In this document: positions 34,041 through 44,966 of the stretch, in pieces | How the letters are laid out: every line of letters starts with the position of its first letter | Position numbering within the stretch: position 1 is the stretch's first letter | Made by a program: the position numbers and the translations under genes | Assembly (NCBI GenBank): GCA_945862325.1 | Contig: CAMAXZ010000001.1 | Location: 186,001 to 250,000, forward strand | Source: Klebsiella pneumoniae | GTDB lineage: Bacteria; Myxococcota_A; UBA796; SXON01 | Length of the DNA stretch: 64,000 bases | Reading direction: 5' to 3' | Notes under the pieces: model-generated | Told to the model about the DNA's origin: nothing | Databases searched by the model: none | Seen by the model: the letters and a program-made list of their open reading frames with translations, nothing else

Positions 34041-35479
34041 TCGGCGGGCACGAAGAGAAAGTCAGGACCGAGGAAGTTGATCACCGCGTCGCCGGCCGAC
34101 ACGGACGGGTAGGTGAGCCAGTAGCCCTCGGCGTAGACGCCCCCGGCGTACACGAGGCCGCGCGCGAACGACCCCGACACGCTGTTGAGGTAGCGGTCGC
34201 CGTCCCCGGTCCACGACACCACGCCGATCCGGTAGGTGCCGGGATCGAGCCGAACCGGGTCGATCGCCGTGTACCAGACCGAACCCCGCCAGCTGGCCGG
34301 GGCTTCGTACCAGGACGGCACGTACGCCCGGGCGACGAGGTTCGCCGCGGCGTCCCAGATCCCGACCTCGGTCGAGGTGTACAGGTAGGTGGCGCCGTAC
34401 GAGCCGAGGTCCGTCACGGAGATCGGAGCGTCGAGCGTGAACGCGAAGCCGCACGTCCCGGTGAAGTCGTAGTCGAGGGCGCCGCCGGTGATCGTGAACG
34501 CGGCGAGGGGAGCGTCCGCGTCGGCGGGGACGTCCTCGCCCGTGATCACCGCGCGCGCGAATCGGGCGCCGAGCACGCGATTCGACGGGCCGTCGTAGTG
34601 GGCGAGGTCCAATGCGTTCCGCGGGAGATCGTCGGTCTCGACGGTGACCACGTCGGGGTCGGCGTCGGCGACCGCCTGCTGCGCGGCGCGCACGGTGTCG
34701 GCGTAGGTCCAGATCGACTCGCGCGAGATCAGGCCGATCGCCGCCGGGAGTTGCGGGTCGTCCGCCAGCGCGCGCACCGAGCTCAGCAGCCACGACAGGT
34801 TGTCTTCGTACGCGGCGGCGGCGCCGGCGTCCAACGAATCGGATTCTCCCTGCATCCACATGAAGCCGGCCCACTCCCACGGTCTGCCCCCCGCGTCGAG
34901 CTCGGTGGCGGCGGCCTCCATCGTGGCGGCGAGGACCGAAAAGCCCGGCCCGACGCCATCGCCGTTCGGCGTCGTCCCCGGGTACCAGTACGACGCGAGG
35001 TCGGTCCCGCCGACGGCGTGCTTCACCAGGACGACGGGCACGCCGGCGTCGGCGAGGGCGCTGCCGAGCGGCACCTCGGGGCCGACGTACATCGAGCCGC
35101 CGTAGCTGGACGGCGCGAGGTCGCGGAACGCTCCCCACCCCGACCAGTAGAGGGGGACGCGCGGATCGGCCACGCGTTGCTCGGGCGGCAGGCCGCTGAG
35201 GTACGCGTACCCGTCCATGTTCGACTGACCGGCCAGGATGTAGACCTGGAGCACTTCCTCGGCGGGCTCGGCGGTGTCGGCGCCCGAGTCGGCCGAGTCG
35301 GCCGAGTCGGCCGAGTCGGAGCCGTCGGTGTCCGGGGACGAGTCGACGGGAGCCGAGTCGTCCGCGGAGTCGTCCCCGAACGGACCGCCGTCGGTGAGGT
35401 CGACGACGCACGACGCGTCGATCTGTTTGGTGCCGGGGCCGCACTCGAGGGAGACACACGCGCCGAGGAGCAAGAACAT
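34037..35479 (-). CDS. SASA-domain (sialate O-acetylesterase-like) lipoprotein with DUF4082-like C-terminus
   Basis: 480 residues. Lipoprotein signal MFLLLGAC, then a Ser/Ala/Asp-rich linker (about 45-75, SDSADSADSADSG). The SASA/SGNH esterase domain begins VYILAGQSNMDG (nucleophile Ser in GQSNM) and contains KHAVGGTDL and WMQGESDSL, typical of carbohydrate acetylesterases. The C-terminal ~150 residues resemble a DUF4082 beta-sandwich (AFTLDAPISVTDLGSYGATY, VWYTAIDPVRLDPGTYRIGV). It likely removes acetyl groups from extracellular glycans. It heads the operon with iadA and the selenoprotein. ATG 35479 is chosen because it starts the lipoprotein signal; upstream residues are Arg-rich. Confidence 0.85.
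   Translation of the reverse strand: MFLLLGACVSLECGPGTKQIDASCVVDLTDGGPFGDDSADDSAPVDSSPDTDGSDSADSADSADSGADTAEPAEEVLQVYILAGQSNMDGYAYLSGLPPEQRVADPRVPLYWSGWGAFRDLAPSSYGGSMYVGPEVPLGSALADAGVPVVLVKHAVGGTDLASYWYPGTTPNGDGVGPGFSVLAATMEAAATELDAGGRPWEWAGFMWMQGESDSLDAGAAAAYEDNLSWLLSSVRALADDPQLPAAIGLISRESIWTYADTVRAAQQAVADADPDVVTVETDDLPRNALDLAHYDGPSNRVLGARFARAVITGEDVPADADAPLAAFTITGGALDYDFTGTCGFAFTLDAPISVTDLGSYGATYLYTSTEVGIWDAAANLVARAYVPSWYEAPASWRGSVWYTAIDPVRLDPGTYRIGVVSWTGDGDRYLNSVSGSFARGLVYAGGVYAEGYWLTYPSVSAGDAVINFLGPDFLFVPAE
35286..35320 (-). repeat. 9-base tandem repeat coding Ser-Ala-Asp
   Basis: About four copies of GAGTCGGCC on the plus strand encode a Ser-Ala-Asp linker in the SASA lipoprotein. It is one of several acidic tandem-repeat linkers in this window. 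Confidence 0.85.
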
Positions 35480-35579
35480 GCGGGGCCCTATCCGTTGTGG
35501 CAACGCGATGGGCGCGGTCCGCCCCGTCACGTCGCGTCGCCTCCGCCTCCGCCGCGCGGGCGCCGCGATACCTCGACGC

Positions 35580-36635
35580 GTGCGCTCTTTTGCCGCCCTC
35601 CTCGTCCTCCTCCTCGGGTGCGCCGCGCGCGAGGAGCGCGCGGCGCCGCCAGCGGCGGCGCCGCCGCGCCTGCCCTCGCCGCGCGCCACGTTGTACACGC
35701 GGTCCGCGACGACCCCGAGCGACCCGCTCGTGGCGCAGCTCGTGGAGGGGCGTCGTTACGACGAAGCGCTCGGCGGCGCCGCCGCCGGCGTGGCCCTCGC
35801 CGCGCTCCAAGGCGAGGCGGTGGACGACGCGACCGTTCGTTGGAAGTCGATCCTCGCCGGATATCCGCTCGCGGTGCGCGGCCGCGCGGTGGCCTCCGCG
35901 CCCTTCGGCGAGGTGCCGGAGGACATTCGTGTCGCGCTGGGGCTCGCGCCGCCCAACCGCGACCTCGGGCTCGTGCGCGCGCGCGGACCGAGCGACGACC
36001 TCTGGGTGCTCCTCGTGGGGGGCGAGCGCGGGGATCTCCCCCCGTTTCCCCGGGAGATCGCGCCGGGCGAGGCGCTCGCGCTCGCGCCCGGTCTGCGGTG
36101 GCGGGTCGCGGCCCCCGACGGCAGCGTCGCCGACGCGACCGGCGCGCCGCGCATGGACCAGCTCGGCGAGTGGCTGGTGCGCGGGACCGACGACGAAGGG
36201 GTGGTCGTCAACGTTCCCGTGCATGTCGGCGTCACGACGCCGCCGACGCCGCCGGTCCACGACGTCGTGGGCCTCGAGCGGCTCGAGCTGGCCGCCGCCG
36301 CGCGTCGGCTCGTGGACGACGCGCGGGCCCGCTACGGTCACCCCCCGGCGGACGACGATCCGGCGCTCGCCTCGCTCGCGCGCTCTCGCCTGCGGGTCGA
36401 GCTCGCCGGCGGGCAGGCGCCCTCGTTCGAACACCTCCTCCGCGTCGGCGGCTTCGTTCGCGGGCGCGTCGCCGGGTCGAGCTGTCGCGCCGTCGACGTG
36501 CGCGCGTGCGTCGAAGCGATGTGGTGGTCGGTCGACGGGCGCGCCGTGCTGGTGGCGCCGTTCGGCTCGGTCGGCGTCGCGGCGAGCCCGGTCGAGGGCG
36601 GGGTCGTCGTCGTGGCGCTCGCGGCGGACGGATGA
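35580..36635 (+). CDS. Predicted lipoprotein with degenerate CAP-like C-terminus
   Basis: 351 residues starting at GTG 35580 with a lipoprotein signal (MRSFAALLVLLLGC). The N-terminal two thirds have no clear family. The last ~110 residues follow the outline of a CAP/SCP domain: LAAAARRLVDDARARYGHPP, DPALASLARSRLRVELAGG, FEHLLRVGGF, then CVEAMWWSVDGRAVLVAPF and VGVAASPVEGGVVVVALA. The conserved His pair of an active CAP site is not obvious. The next gene, overlapping by ATGA, has a more typical CAP domain, so the two may be diverged paralogues forming a complex. Confidence 0.65.
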   Translation: MRSFAALLVLLLGCAAREERAAPPAAAPPRLPSPRATLYTRSATTPSDPLVAQLVEGRRYDEALGGAAAGVALAALQGEAVDDATVRWKSILAGYPLAVRGRAVASAPFGEVPEDIRVALGLAPPNRDLGLVRARGPSDDLWVLLVGGERGDLPPFPREIAPGEALALAPGLRWRVAAPDGSVADATGAPRMDQLGEWLVRGTDDEGVVVNVPVHVGVTTPPTPPVHDVVGLERLELAAAARRLVDDARARYGHPPADDDPALASLARSRLRVELAGGQAPSFEHLLRVGGFVRGRVAGSSCRAVDVRACVEAMWWSVDGRAVLVAPFGSVGVAASPVEGGVVVVALAADG

Positions 36636-37786
36636 CCGCGCGCGCCGTCGCCGCGGTGTGCGGCGCGCTCGTGGCGGGCGTCGTGCTCGCCGGCTGCGCG
36701 TCGCGCGGGGCGGCGATCGGCGGAGCGCGTGGCGAGCCGGTGCGCGTGATGTTGCGGCCCGGGGACCCCCTCCCGACCCTCGGGCCCGATGCGCGGATCG
36801 ACCTCGGCCTTCGTGACGCGGCAGCGGCGCTGGCGTCCGCGGTCACCACGCCCGACGCGCGCCTCGACCCCGAGAGCGTCCGCCTCGCGCTCGGCCGCGC
36901 CGGCTACCCCGGAGACGCCCACTTCGTCCGCACCGTCGCGGGCGCGGACCCCCCGCAGGAGCTGCTCGACGCGCTGCCGCGAGGGGTCCCCCTCGACGTG
37001 GGCTGGGCGTGGCGCGACCTCCCCGACGGGCGACGCTGGTGGGTCCTCGGGTGGGCGCGCCGCCTCGCGCAGATCGACCCGATGCCGCGCGATCTGCCTC
37101 TGGACGGCTCGTTTCCGCTGAGGGTGGACGGGCTCGACGCCCCGCGGCTCCTGCTCGCGTCGCCGGATCTCGCGGTGGTGGAGCTGAGCCTCACCGACGG
37201 GCGGGCCCGCTGGGTGGATCGGTTCTCCGTACCGGGCGAGCATCGGGTGGAGGTCGTCGACGGCGACCGCGTCGCCTTCGCGTTCTCGGTGTACGTGGAC
37301 GGCCCGCCGCCCGCGGTGCCCGCCCTGTCGAGCCCGCACCCGCCGGAGCCGGTCGAGCGCGCCGAATCGCGCGCCTACGCCCTCGTCGATGGCCTGCGGG
37401 CGCGCGCGGGTCTGCCGCAGCTCGCGCGCTATGGCACGTTCGTCCCGCACGTCCGGGCGCACGCGACCTGCCTCGCGACCTCCGGCGTCATCGGCCATGC
37501 CACGGCGAGCTGTCCCGGTGTGCCGTCCCTCGCGGCGCGTACCCACCACCCGACCGCCAGCCACCGCGAGGACGTCGCCGCGGGCGAGTCCGCCGAAGAG
37601 GCGTTCGAACGGCTGGTCCAGTCGCCGGGTCACCTCGCGAACCTGCTGTGCGTCGACTGCACGCACCTCGTCGTGGGCGGCGCCGCGCACGGCGACCGGG
37701 TCATCCTCGTGTGGGAGCTGCTGCGGTTCCCTTCGGGGGAGCCGCGTCCGCTGCCCGGCACCGGCATGGGCGTCCGGCCGCGCTGA
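36632..37786 (+). CDS. CAP/SCP-domain lipoprotein
   Basis: 384 residues with a lipoprotein signal (MTARAVAAVCGALVAGVVLAGC). The N-terminal part (about 30-220) is a beta-rich region of unknown family. The C-terminal CAP domain (about 235-375) has ALVDGLRARAGLPQLARYGT, HVRAHATCLATSGVIGHATA, the VAAGESAEEAFERLVQSPGH signature and HLVVGGAAHGDRVILVWELL. CAP domains are usually secreted; roles range from lipid binding to protease-like activity. Translation is coupled to the upstream lipoprotein (ATGA). Confidence 0.75.
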   Translation: MTARAVAAVCGALVAGVVLAGCASRGAAIGGARGEPVRVMLRPGDPLPTLGPDARIDLGLRDAAAALASAVTTPDARLDPESVRLALGRAGYPGDAHFVRTVAGADPPQELLDALPRGVPLDVGWAWRDLPDGRRWWVLGWARRLAQIDPMPRDLPLDGSFPLRVDGLDAPRLLLASPDLAVVELSLTDGRARWVDRFSVPGEHRVEVVDGDRVAFAFSVYVDGPPPAVPALSSPHPPEPVERAESRAYALVDGLRARAGLPQLARYGTFVPHVRAHATCLATSGVIGHATASCPGVPSLAARTHHPTASHREDVAAGESAEEAFERLVQSPGHLANLLCVDCTHLVVGGAAHGDRVILVWELLRFPSGEPRPLPGTGMGVRPR

Positions 37787-37849
37787 GATCCGCGGGAACA
37801 CGGTCCGAGACTACGGCGCCCGCGTCCACCTGCCGGCTACGCTGCGCAG

Positions 37850-39238
37850 ATGCGCGTCCTCCTCGTTCAGGCCTTCACCGCCCTCGACATGGAGCTGGTG
37901 TACCCCCTCGGGCTGTCGTACCTGGCCGCCCACCTCGACGATCACGTCGTCGACATGTTCGACGTCAACCTGCACCGCGACGAGCCGTTCCCCGCGCTCG
38001 AGCGCAAGCTCCGGGCGTTCCGCCCCGACGTCGTGGGGATCTCGTTGCGCAACATGAAGGTGGGCATGCCCCACCTGCACACCGACGACTTCCAGCCCCA
38101 ACAACAGACGATCCAGCTCATCAAGCGGGTGTTGCCCGGCGTGCGCATCGTCGCCGGAGGCACGGCGTTCTCCCTGTACTCCGACGTGATGATGGCGCGC
38201 CTGCCCGAGGTGGACGTCGGCGTGTGGGGCGAGGCGGAGCGGCGCTTCCCCGCCCTCCTCGAGAACCTCGACCACCCCGAGCGCGTGCTCGGCGTGTACC
38301 ACCGCGCCGGCGGCCACGTGGCCTTCACCGGGCGCCCACCGGGAGAAGACTGGAAGAACCTCCGCCACCCGCGACGCGACCTGCTGCCGCACGCGCCGTA
38401 CCTCGCGTCGAGCTTCGTCAGCGTCGGGGTTCAGGCCAAGCGGGGGTGCTCCCTCCACTGCATCCACTGCTCCGACACGTTCCTGGTGGGGCACCGGGTC
38501 CGGATGCGGCCGCCGGCCGACGTGGTCGACGAGATCGAGGAGCTCGTGCGCGATCACGACGTGCGGCAGCTCTTCTTCTGCGACCAGATCTTCAACATCC
38601 CGCCGAGCCACGCGATCGCGATCTGCAAAGAGATCGTGGCTCGGAAGCTCGATGTACGCTGGAGCGCGTGGTTCAACGAGCACCGCAACACCCTGCCGGA
38701 CGAGCTGATGGAGTGGCTCAAGCGCGCCGGGTGCGGTCTCTTGTCGTTCAGCCCGGACCACGTGGACGACCGGATGCTCAAGAACCTCGACAAGAACTTC
38801 CGTCACGAGGACATGCTCTACACGATCGACGTCGCGAAACGCCACGGCATGGACGTGGAGTACAGCTTCTTCCTGAACTCCCCGGGCGAGGACCTGCAGT
38901 CCCTCTACGCGATCCTCCGGTTCCTCGTGCGCGCGCGCATGGAGCTCGGCCCGCGCCTGCGCACCTTCACGCTGCTGATGATGCAGCCGATTCGCATCTA
39001 CCCGCACACCCGGCTGTTCGAGCTCGCGCGCGAGACCGGGCTCGTGGATCGGGACCACGCGCTCGTCGAAGGTCAGTTCTGGAACCCGGGCGCCTTGCAG
39101 TATCTGGTGTCGGGCGTGCAGACCGGGGCGCACGCGGCCTACGACGCCCGCCGCGCGTGGCGCGCCCTCCGCGGACGAACGTTCGACAGCGTGGTCCGGG
39201 CGGAGGAGGCCGTCGCGCCAGCGCCGCCGATCGGGTAA
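37850..39238 (+). CDS. B12-binding-domain radical SAM enzyme
   Basis: 462 residues. The N-terminal cobalamin-binding-like domain (MRVLLVQAFTALDMELVYPL, RPDVVGISLRNMK, RIVAGGTAFSLY, VGVWGEAERRFPALL) is followed by a radical-SAM domain with CSLHCIHC (Cys at about residues 201, 205, 208) and later FSPDHVDDRMLKNLDKN and EYSFFLNSPGED. It belongs to the same broad class as the enzyme at 20908-22365 but is clearly not a close copy. It stands alone between the CAP lipoprotein and the MopE lipoprotein. Substrate unknown. Confidence 0.85.
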   Translation: MRVLLVQAFTALDMELVYPLGLSYLAAHLDDHVVDMFDVNLHRDEPFPALERKLRAFRPDVVGISLRNMKVGMPHLHTDDFQPQQQTIQLIKRVLPGVRIVAGGTAFSLYSDVMMARLPEVDVGVWGEAERRFPALLENLDHPERVLGVYHRAGGHVAFTGRPPGEDWKNLRHPRRDLLPHAPYLASSFVSVGVQAKRGCSLHCIHCSDTFLVGHRVRMRPPADVVDEIEELVRDHDVRQLFFCDQIFNIPPSHAIAICKEIVARKLDVRWSAWFNEHRNTLPDELMEWLKRAGCGLLSFSPDHVDDRMLKNLDKNFRHEDMLYTIDVAKRHGMDVEYSFFLNSPGEDLQSLYAILRFLVRARMELGPRLRTFTLLMMQPIRIYPHTRLFELARETGLVDRDHALVEGQFWNPGALQYLVSGVQTGAHAAYDARRAWRALRGRTFDSVVRAEEAVAPAPPIG

Positions 39239-39265
39239 GGTTGCGTTCCTCCAAGGAGCCCCCTC

Positions 39266-42031
39266 ATGCGTCTGCTCGCCCTTTCCTTCCTCCTGGTCCT
39301 GGTCGCGTGCAAGAAGGACGACAAGGACGAGGACACCGACACCGGGGACACCGCGGCGGTCGACGCCGACGCGGACGGCTCGCCTGCCACGGAGGACTGC
39401 GACGACGCCGACGCGACGGTGTACCCGGGCGCCCCCGAGTCGTGCGACACGAAGGACAACGACTGCGACGACGCGGTGGACGAGGAGCCGGTGGACGGCG
39501 CGGCGTACTACGCCGACGCGGACGGCGACGAGTACGGCCAGGGCGAGGCCCTGGTCGCGTGCGAGGCTCCCGAAGGGTACGCCCAGGTCGACGGCGATTG
39601 TGACGACGCCGACCCCGCGATCCACCCGGACGCGGACGAGTCCGACTGCACGGACCCGGTGGACTACAACTGCGACGGTTCCGTCGGCTACGTGGACGCG
39701 GACGCCGACGGCTGGGCGGCCTGCGAGGACTGCGACGACTCCGACCTCGGCGACAACCCCGCGGCGACCGAGATCGCCGGAAACGGCGACGACGAAGACT
39801 GTGACGGCGCCGAGATCTGCTTCGTGGACGCCGACGACGACGCGTACGTCGTCTCGGGCGCCGCCACGGTCGCGTCGGCCGACTCCGACTGCTTGGACGC
39901 CGGCGAGGGCACCGACGCCGAGCCGGCCACCGACTGCCTCGACACCGACGCGTCGGCCTACCCGGGCGCCCCCGAGACCTGCGACACCGTCGACGACGAC
40001 TGCGACGGCGAGATCGACGAAGAAGCGACGGATCGGGCCACCTGGTACGCCGACGCCGACACCGACACCTACGGCGACGCCGCGACGAGCACGCTCGCCT
40101 GCACGCAGCCCTCCGGCTTCGTGGCCGACGCCACGGATTGCCTCGACACCGACGCCTCGGCCTACCCGGGCGCCCCCGAGACCTGCGACGACGTCGACGA
40201 CGACTGCGACGGCACCATCGACGACGAAGCGGTCGACCAGGGCACCTGGTACGCCGACGCCGATTCGGACACCTACGGCGACGCGTCGACGAGCACGATC
40301 GCGTGCGACGCGCCCTCCGGCTACGTCGCCGACAGCACCGACTGTGACGACGCCGCGTCCGGCACCAACCCCGGCGCGGCCGAGGCCTGCGGCGGCGGCG
40401 ACGAAGATTGCGACGGTTCGACCGACGAGTCCGGCTCCACCGGCGAGTCCACCTGGTACACCGACGCGGACGCCGACGGCTACACCGTCTCCGGCACCCT
40501 CTCGGCGTGCGCCGAGCCCTCGGGCTACTCCGCCGCCTCGGGCACGTCGGACTGCGACGACGCGGCTTCGTCAACCAACCCCGGCGCAGCCGAGGTGTGC
40601 GACGACGGGATCGACAACAACTGCGCGGTCGACGCGTGCGCGCTCAGCGGCACCTTCGGCGCCGCGGACGCCGATGTCGGCATCTTCGGCACCACGACGA
40701 CCGACACCGTCGGCTCCGCGGTCACCGCGTCGGGCGACCTCAACGGCGACGGCGCGCACGACCTCGTCGTCGCCGGCAGCGGCCGCGACACCGGCGCCTC
40801 CAACGCCGGCGCCGTGTACGTGTTCTACGGCCCGCTCGACGGCACCGAGACCCTCGCGACGGCCGACGTCGTGATCTCCGGCGCGGAGGCCGGCGAGGCG
40901 ATCGGCGAGTCCGCGGTGGAGATCCTGCCCGACGTCGACGGCGACGGGGACGACGAGCTGCTCATCGGCGCCGCCAAGCGCGACGCGAGCGGCGCGGACT
41001 CCGGCCGGACCTACCTCTTCCTCGGCGGCAGCCTGACGACCACGACGGTGGCGTCGGCCTACGCGACGATGAGCGGCGCGAGCGCGAGCGACTACGCCGG
41101 CTGGTCGGTCCAGGGCGTCGGGGACGTCGACGGCGGCGGCACGCCCGACCTCGTGATCGGCTCCTACGGCCGCGGCGGCACCGACGCCGGCCTCGCGGCC
41201 CTCGTGTACGGCGAGTCGGTCGTGGCGGGCGACACCGTCATCACCACCGGCGCCGACGTCCTGTTCACCGGCAGCACCACCAGCGGCAACCTCGGCTGGG
41301 CGACGGGCGGCGCGGACTTCGACGGCGACGGGCTCTCCGACGTCGCGGTCGGGTCTCCGAACCAGTCCTCGAGCACCACCACCGGCGGCCGCGTGTTCGT
41401 GCAGTACGGCGATGCGGCGCTCGACGCGAGCTTCACCGAGAGCGGCGGCAGCACGTCGACCGCGGTCGACGTGGTCATCACCGCGGCGTCGGTCGGCGAT
41501 CGCCTCGGCTACTCGCTGACCGGCCTCGACTACGACGGCGACGGCTACGCCGACCTCGCGGTCGGCGCCGACTTCCAGGGCGCGTCGGACAACGGCGCCG
41601 TGTACGTGGCGTTCGGCGGGTCGACCCGCTGGTCCGGCACGGTCGGGGTCACCAGCGCCGCGGGGGTCACCCTCACCGCGGAGTCCTCGACCACCGGCGA
41701 CTTCTTCGGGCGTTCCGTCGAGACGGCGGGCGACGTGGACGGCGACGGCGCGTGGGACCTCCTCGTCGGCGCGACGCAGAACGACGCGGGCGGCTCCGGC
41801 GCCGGCGCGGTGTACCTCGTGTACGGCGGCACGGCCTCGGGTTCTGCGGACGGCGCGGCCGTGAAGGTCGCGGGCGGGGCGGCGAGCGACGCGTTCGGCT
41901 CTCGCCTCGGGCAGGGCGGCGACCTCAACGGCGACGGTCGCGACGACGTGGTGTTCGGCGCGACGGGCTACGACCCGTCGTCCGTCAGCGCGGGCGGCGG
42001 CGCGTGGGTCATCTTCGCGTCGAACGAGTAG
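39266..42031 (+). CDS. Lipoprotein with MopE-type metal-binding repeats and FG-GAP beta-propeller
   Basis: 921 residues, lipoprotein signal MRLLALSFLLVLVAC then a KKDDKDEDTDTGDT linker. Residues about 30-460 carry seven MopE-type motifs built on CDxxDxDCDGxxDE (CDTKDNDCDDAVDEE, CDTVDDDCDGEIDEE, CDDVDDDCDGTIDDE), often paired with WYADADxDTYG calcium-like loops. Residues about 465-921 hold seven FG-GAP repeats (DLNGDGAHDLVVA, DVDGDGDDELLIG, DYDGDGYADLAVG), enough for one seven-bladed propeller. Expected to be surface-exposed and metal- or calcium-binding; adhesion is a reasonable guess. The MopE section contains a 204-base tandem duplication. Confidence 0.9.
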   Translation: MRLLALSFLLVLVACKKDDKDEDTDTGDTAAVDADADGSPATEDCDDADATVYPGAPESCDTKDNDCDDAVDEEPVDGAAYYADADGDEYGQGEALVACEAPEGYAQVDGDCDDADPAIHPDADESDCTDPVDYNCDGSVGYVDADADGWAACEDCDDSDLGDNPAATEIAGNGDDEDCDGAEICFVDADDDAYVVSGAATVASADSDCLDAGEGTDAEPATDCLDTDASAYPGAPETCDTVDDDCDGEIDEEATDRATWYADADTDTYGDAATSTLACTQPSGFVADATDCLDTDASAYPGAPETCDDVDDDCDGTIDDEAVDQGTWYADADSDTYGDASTSTIACDAPSGYVADSTDCDDAASGTNPGAAEACGGGDEDCDGSTDESGSTGESTWYTDADADGYTVSGTLSACAEPSGYSAASGTSDCDDAASSTNPGAAEVCDDGIDNNCAVDACALSGTFGAADADVGIFGTTTTDTVGSAVTASGDLNGDGAHDLVVAGSGRDTGASNAGAVYVFYGPLDGTETLATADVVISGAEAGEAIGESAVEILPDVDGDGDDELLIGAAKRDASGADSGRTYLFLGGSLTTTTVASAYATMSGASASDYAGWSVQGVGDVDGGGTPDLVIGSYGRGGTDAGLAALVYGESVVAGDTVITTGADVLFTGSTTSGNLGWATGGADFDGDGLSDVAVGSPNQSSSTTTGGRVFVQYGDAALDASFTESGGSTSTAVDVVITAASVGDRLGYSLTGLDYDGDGYADLAVGADFQGASDNGAVYVAFGGSTRWSGTVGVTSAAGVTLTAESSTTGDFFGRSVETAGDVDGDGAWDLLVGATQNDAGGSGAGAVYLVYGGTASGSADGAAVKVAGGAASDAFGSRLGQGGDLNGDGRDDVVFGATGYDPSSVSAGGGAWVIFASNE
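39932..40339 (+). repeat. 204-base tandem duplication in the MopE-repeat region
   Basis: Copies at 39932-40135 and 40136-40339 are closely similar (both begin GA[C/T]TGCCTCGACACCGACGC and encode SAYPGAPETCD then WYADAD). A third, more diverged copy begins in register at 40340. The 68-residue unit is one MopE motif plus one Asp-rich loop. Confidence 0.85.
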
Positions 42032-42040
42032 CATCCCGCG

Positions 42041-43201
42041 GTGCGTGACCCCTCCGCCCCCGCGGACCTCGCGGCGTTCCGGACCGTTCGGGCGCTGCGG
42101 ACGAGCCAGCCGGGGGCGTACGCGGCGCTCTGGAACGCCCACGCGGGCCCGCTCTGGAGCGTCGTGCGTTGCGCTTGCGCGTCGGACGCGGAGGCGATCG
42201 GGTGGATGCTGAGCCTGCGCGTCGACCTCGCGGACCGGGTCACCACGTTCGAGCCACACGTGGCGATCGGGCCCCAGCTCGGCCTCGCGCTCTTGCAGCA
42301 CGTGGCCGGCGATCTCCTGCTTCACTGCGACGGGATCGTGCTCCCCGCGCCCTTCGCGGAGTCCGCGCGCGAAGCCGTGAACAGCCTGCCGCGGCCGGCG
42401 CGCCTGTTGTATGCGACGGACGTGTACTTCGACGTGGACCCCGACGACGTCGGGCGCGTCACGCACGTGGCGGCCGGTGCGCTGCTCGAGCGGGCGCGGG
42501 CGCTGATCGACCCGCTGGACGCCGCCGCGCGCGACGAGCACCGCGGGGCGCTTGCCGCGGCGCTGTACCGCGCGCCGCCGCCGGAGGCGCTGTTCCTGCC
42601 GCCCGGGGCGACGCCGCCGCCACGCGGGCGGTGGATCGCGCGCGCGGTCACGGTCGCGATCGTGGCGTCGGCCGTGGCGGCGGCGGTCCTGTTGCCGCGG
42701 GGGAGCGCGCCGCGGTGGGAGTCGATCGCCGGCGCTCACACCCTGGTCACGACACAACCGACGTGGGTGCAGGGAGACGCCGAGGCGCTGGCGCGGACCC
42801 TCGCGCGCGCGCGCGTCGAGGGCCCGTTGGTGACCGCCCCCGATCTCTCCGGCGTCGGCCTCGTCCTGCTCGGCGCGACGAGCGCGGCGGAGGGGAGCCG
42901 CGTGTCGTTCGTGTACACCGCCGAGGATGGATCGGCCTACTCCCTGCATCATCTGGCGGTCGCGCCCGCCGCGAACGGACGTGTGGTGGCGACCTCGCCG
43001 GTGGCGGACGGGCTCGAGGCGCGGGCGTTCGGCAACGGCAGCCTCGCCGGGGTGTCGTGGGCGGCGCACGGCACGACGTGGATCCTCGTGGGCGACGCAC
43101 CACCCGACCGCCTGCTCGCCCGCGCCGTCGAGATTCGGAAGTATTGGTCCGCTCGGGCATTCCCCGCAGCGCTGCCGTCGGAGCCGCTGCCGTCGGAATA
43201 G
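42041..43201 (+). CDS. Membrane protein: sigma-70-like N-terminus fused to an anti-sigma-like extracytoplasmic domain
   Basis: 386 residues. The N-terminal ~170 resemble a degenerate ECF sigma factor: GAYAALWNAHAGPLWSVVRC and the following region look like sigma region 2, and VNSLPRPARLLYATDVYFDV recalls region 4. A single transmembrane helix (about 202-225, AVTVAIVASAVAAAVLL) leads to a C-terminal domain with SRVSFVYTAEDGSAYSLHHL and GVSWAAHGTTWILVGDAPPD, like the sensor part of membrane anti-sigma factors. I infer a fused or diverged regulator; DNA binding is unproven. It lies 28 bases before pilB. Start GTG 42041. Confidence 0.6.
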   Translation: MRDPSAPADLAAFRTVRALRTSQPGAYAALWNAHAGPLWSVVRCACASDAEAIGWMLSLRVDLADRVTTFEPHVAIGPQLGLALLQHVAGDLLLHCDGIVLPAPFAESAREAVNSLPRPARLLYATDVYFDVDPDDVGRVTHVAAGALLERARALIDPLDAAARDEHRGALAAALYRAPPPEALFLPPGATPPPRGRWIARAVTVAIVASAVAAAVLLPRGSAPRWESIAGAHTLVTTQPTWVQGDAEALARTLARARVEGPLVTAPDLSGVGLVLLGATSAAEGSRVSFVYTAEDGSAYSLHHLAVAPAANGRVVATSPVADGLEARAFGNGSLAGVSWAAHGTTWILVGDAPPDRLLARAVEIRKYWSARAFPAALPSEPLPSE

Positions 43202-43229
43202 ACTGCGCGTCTGTAGAGGGCACGGAAGC

Positions 43230-44962
<1,733 letters not shown>

Positions 44963-44966
<4 letters not shown>

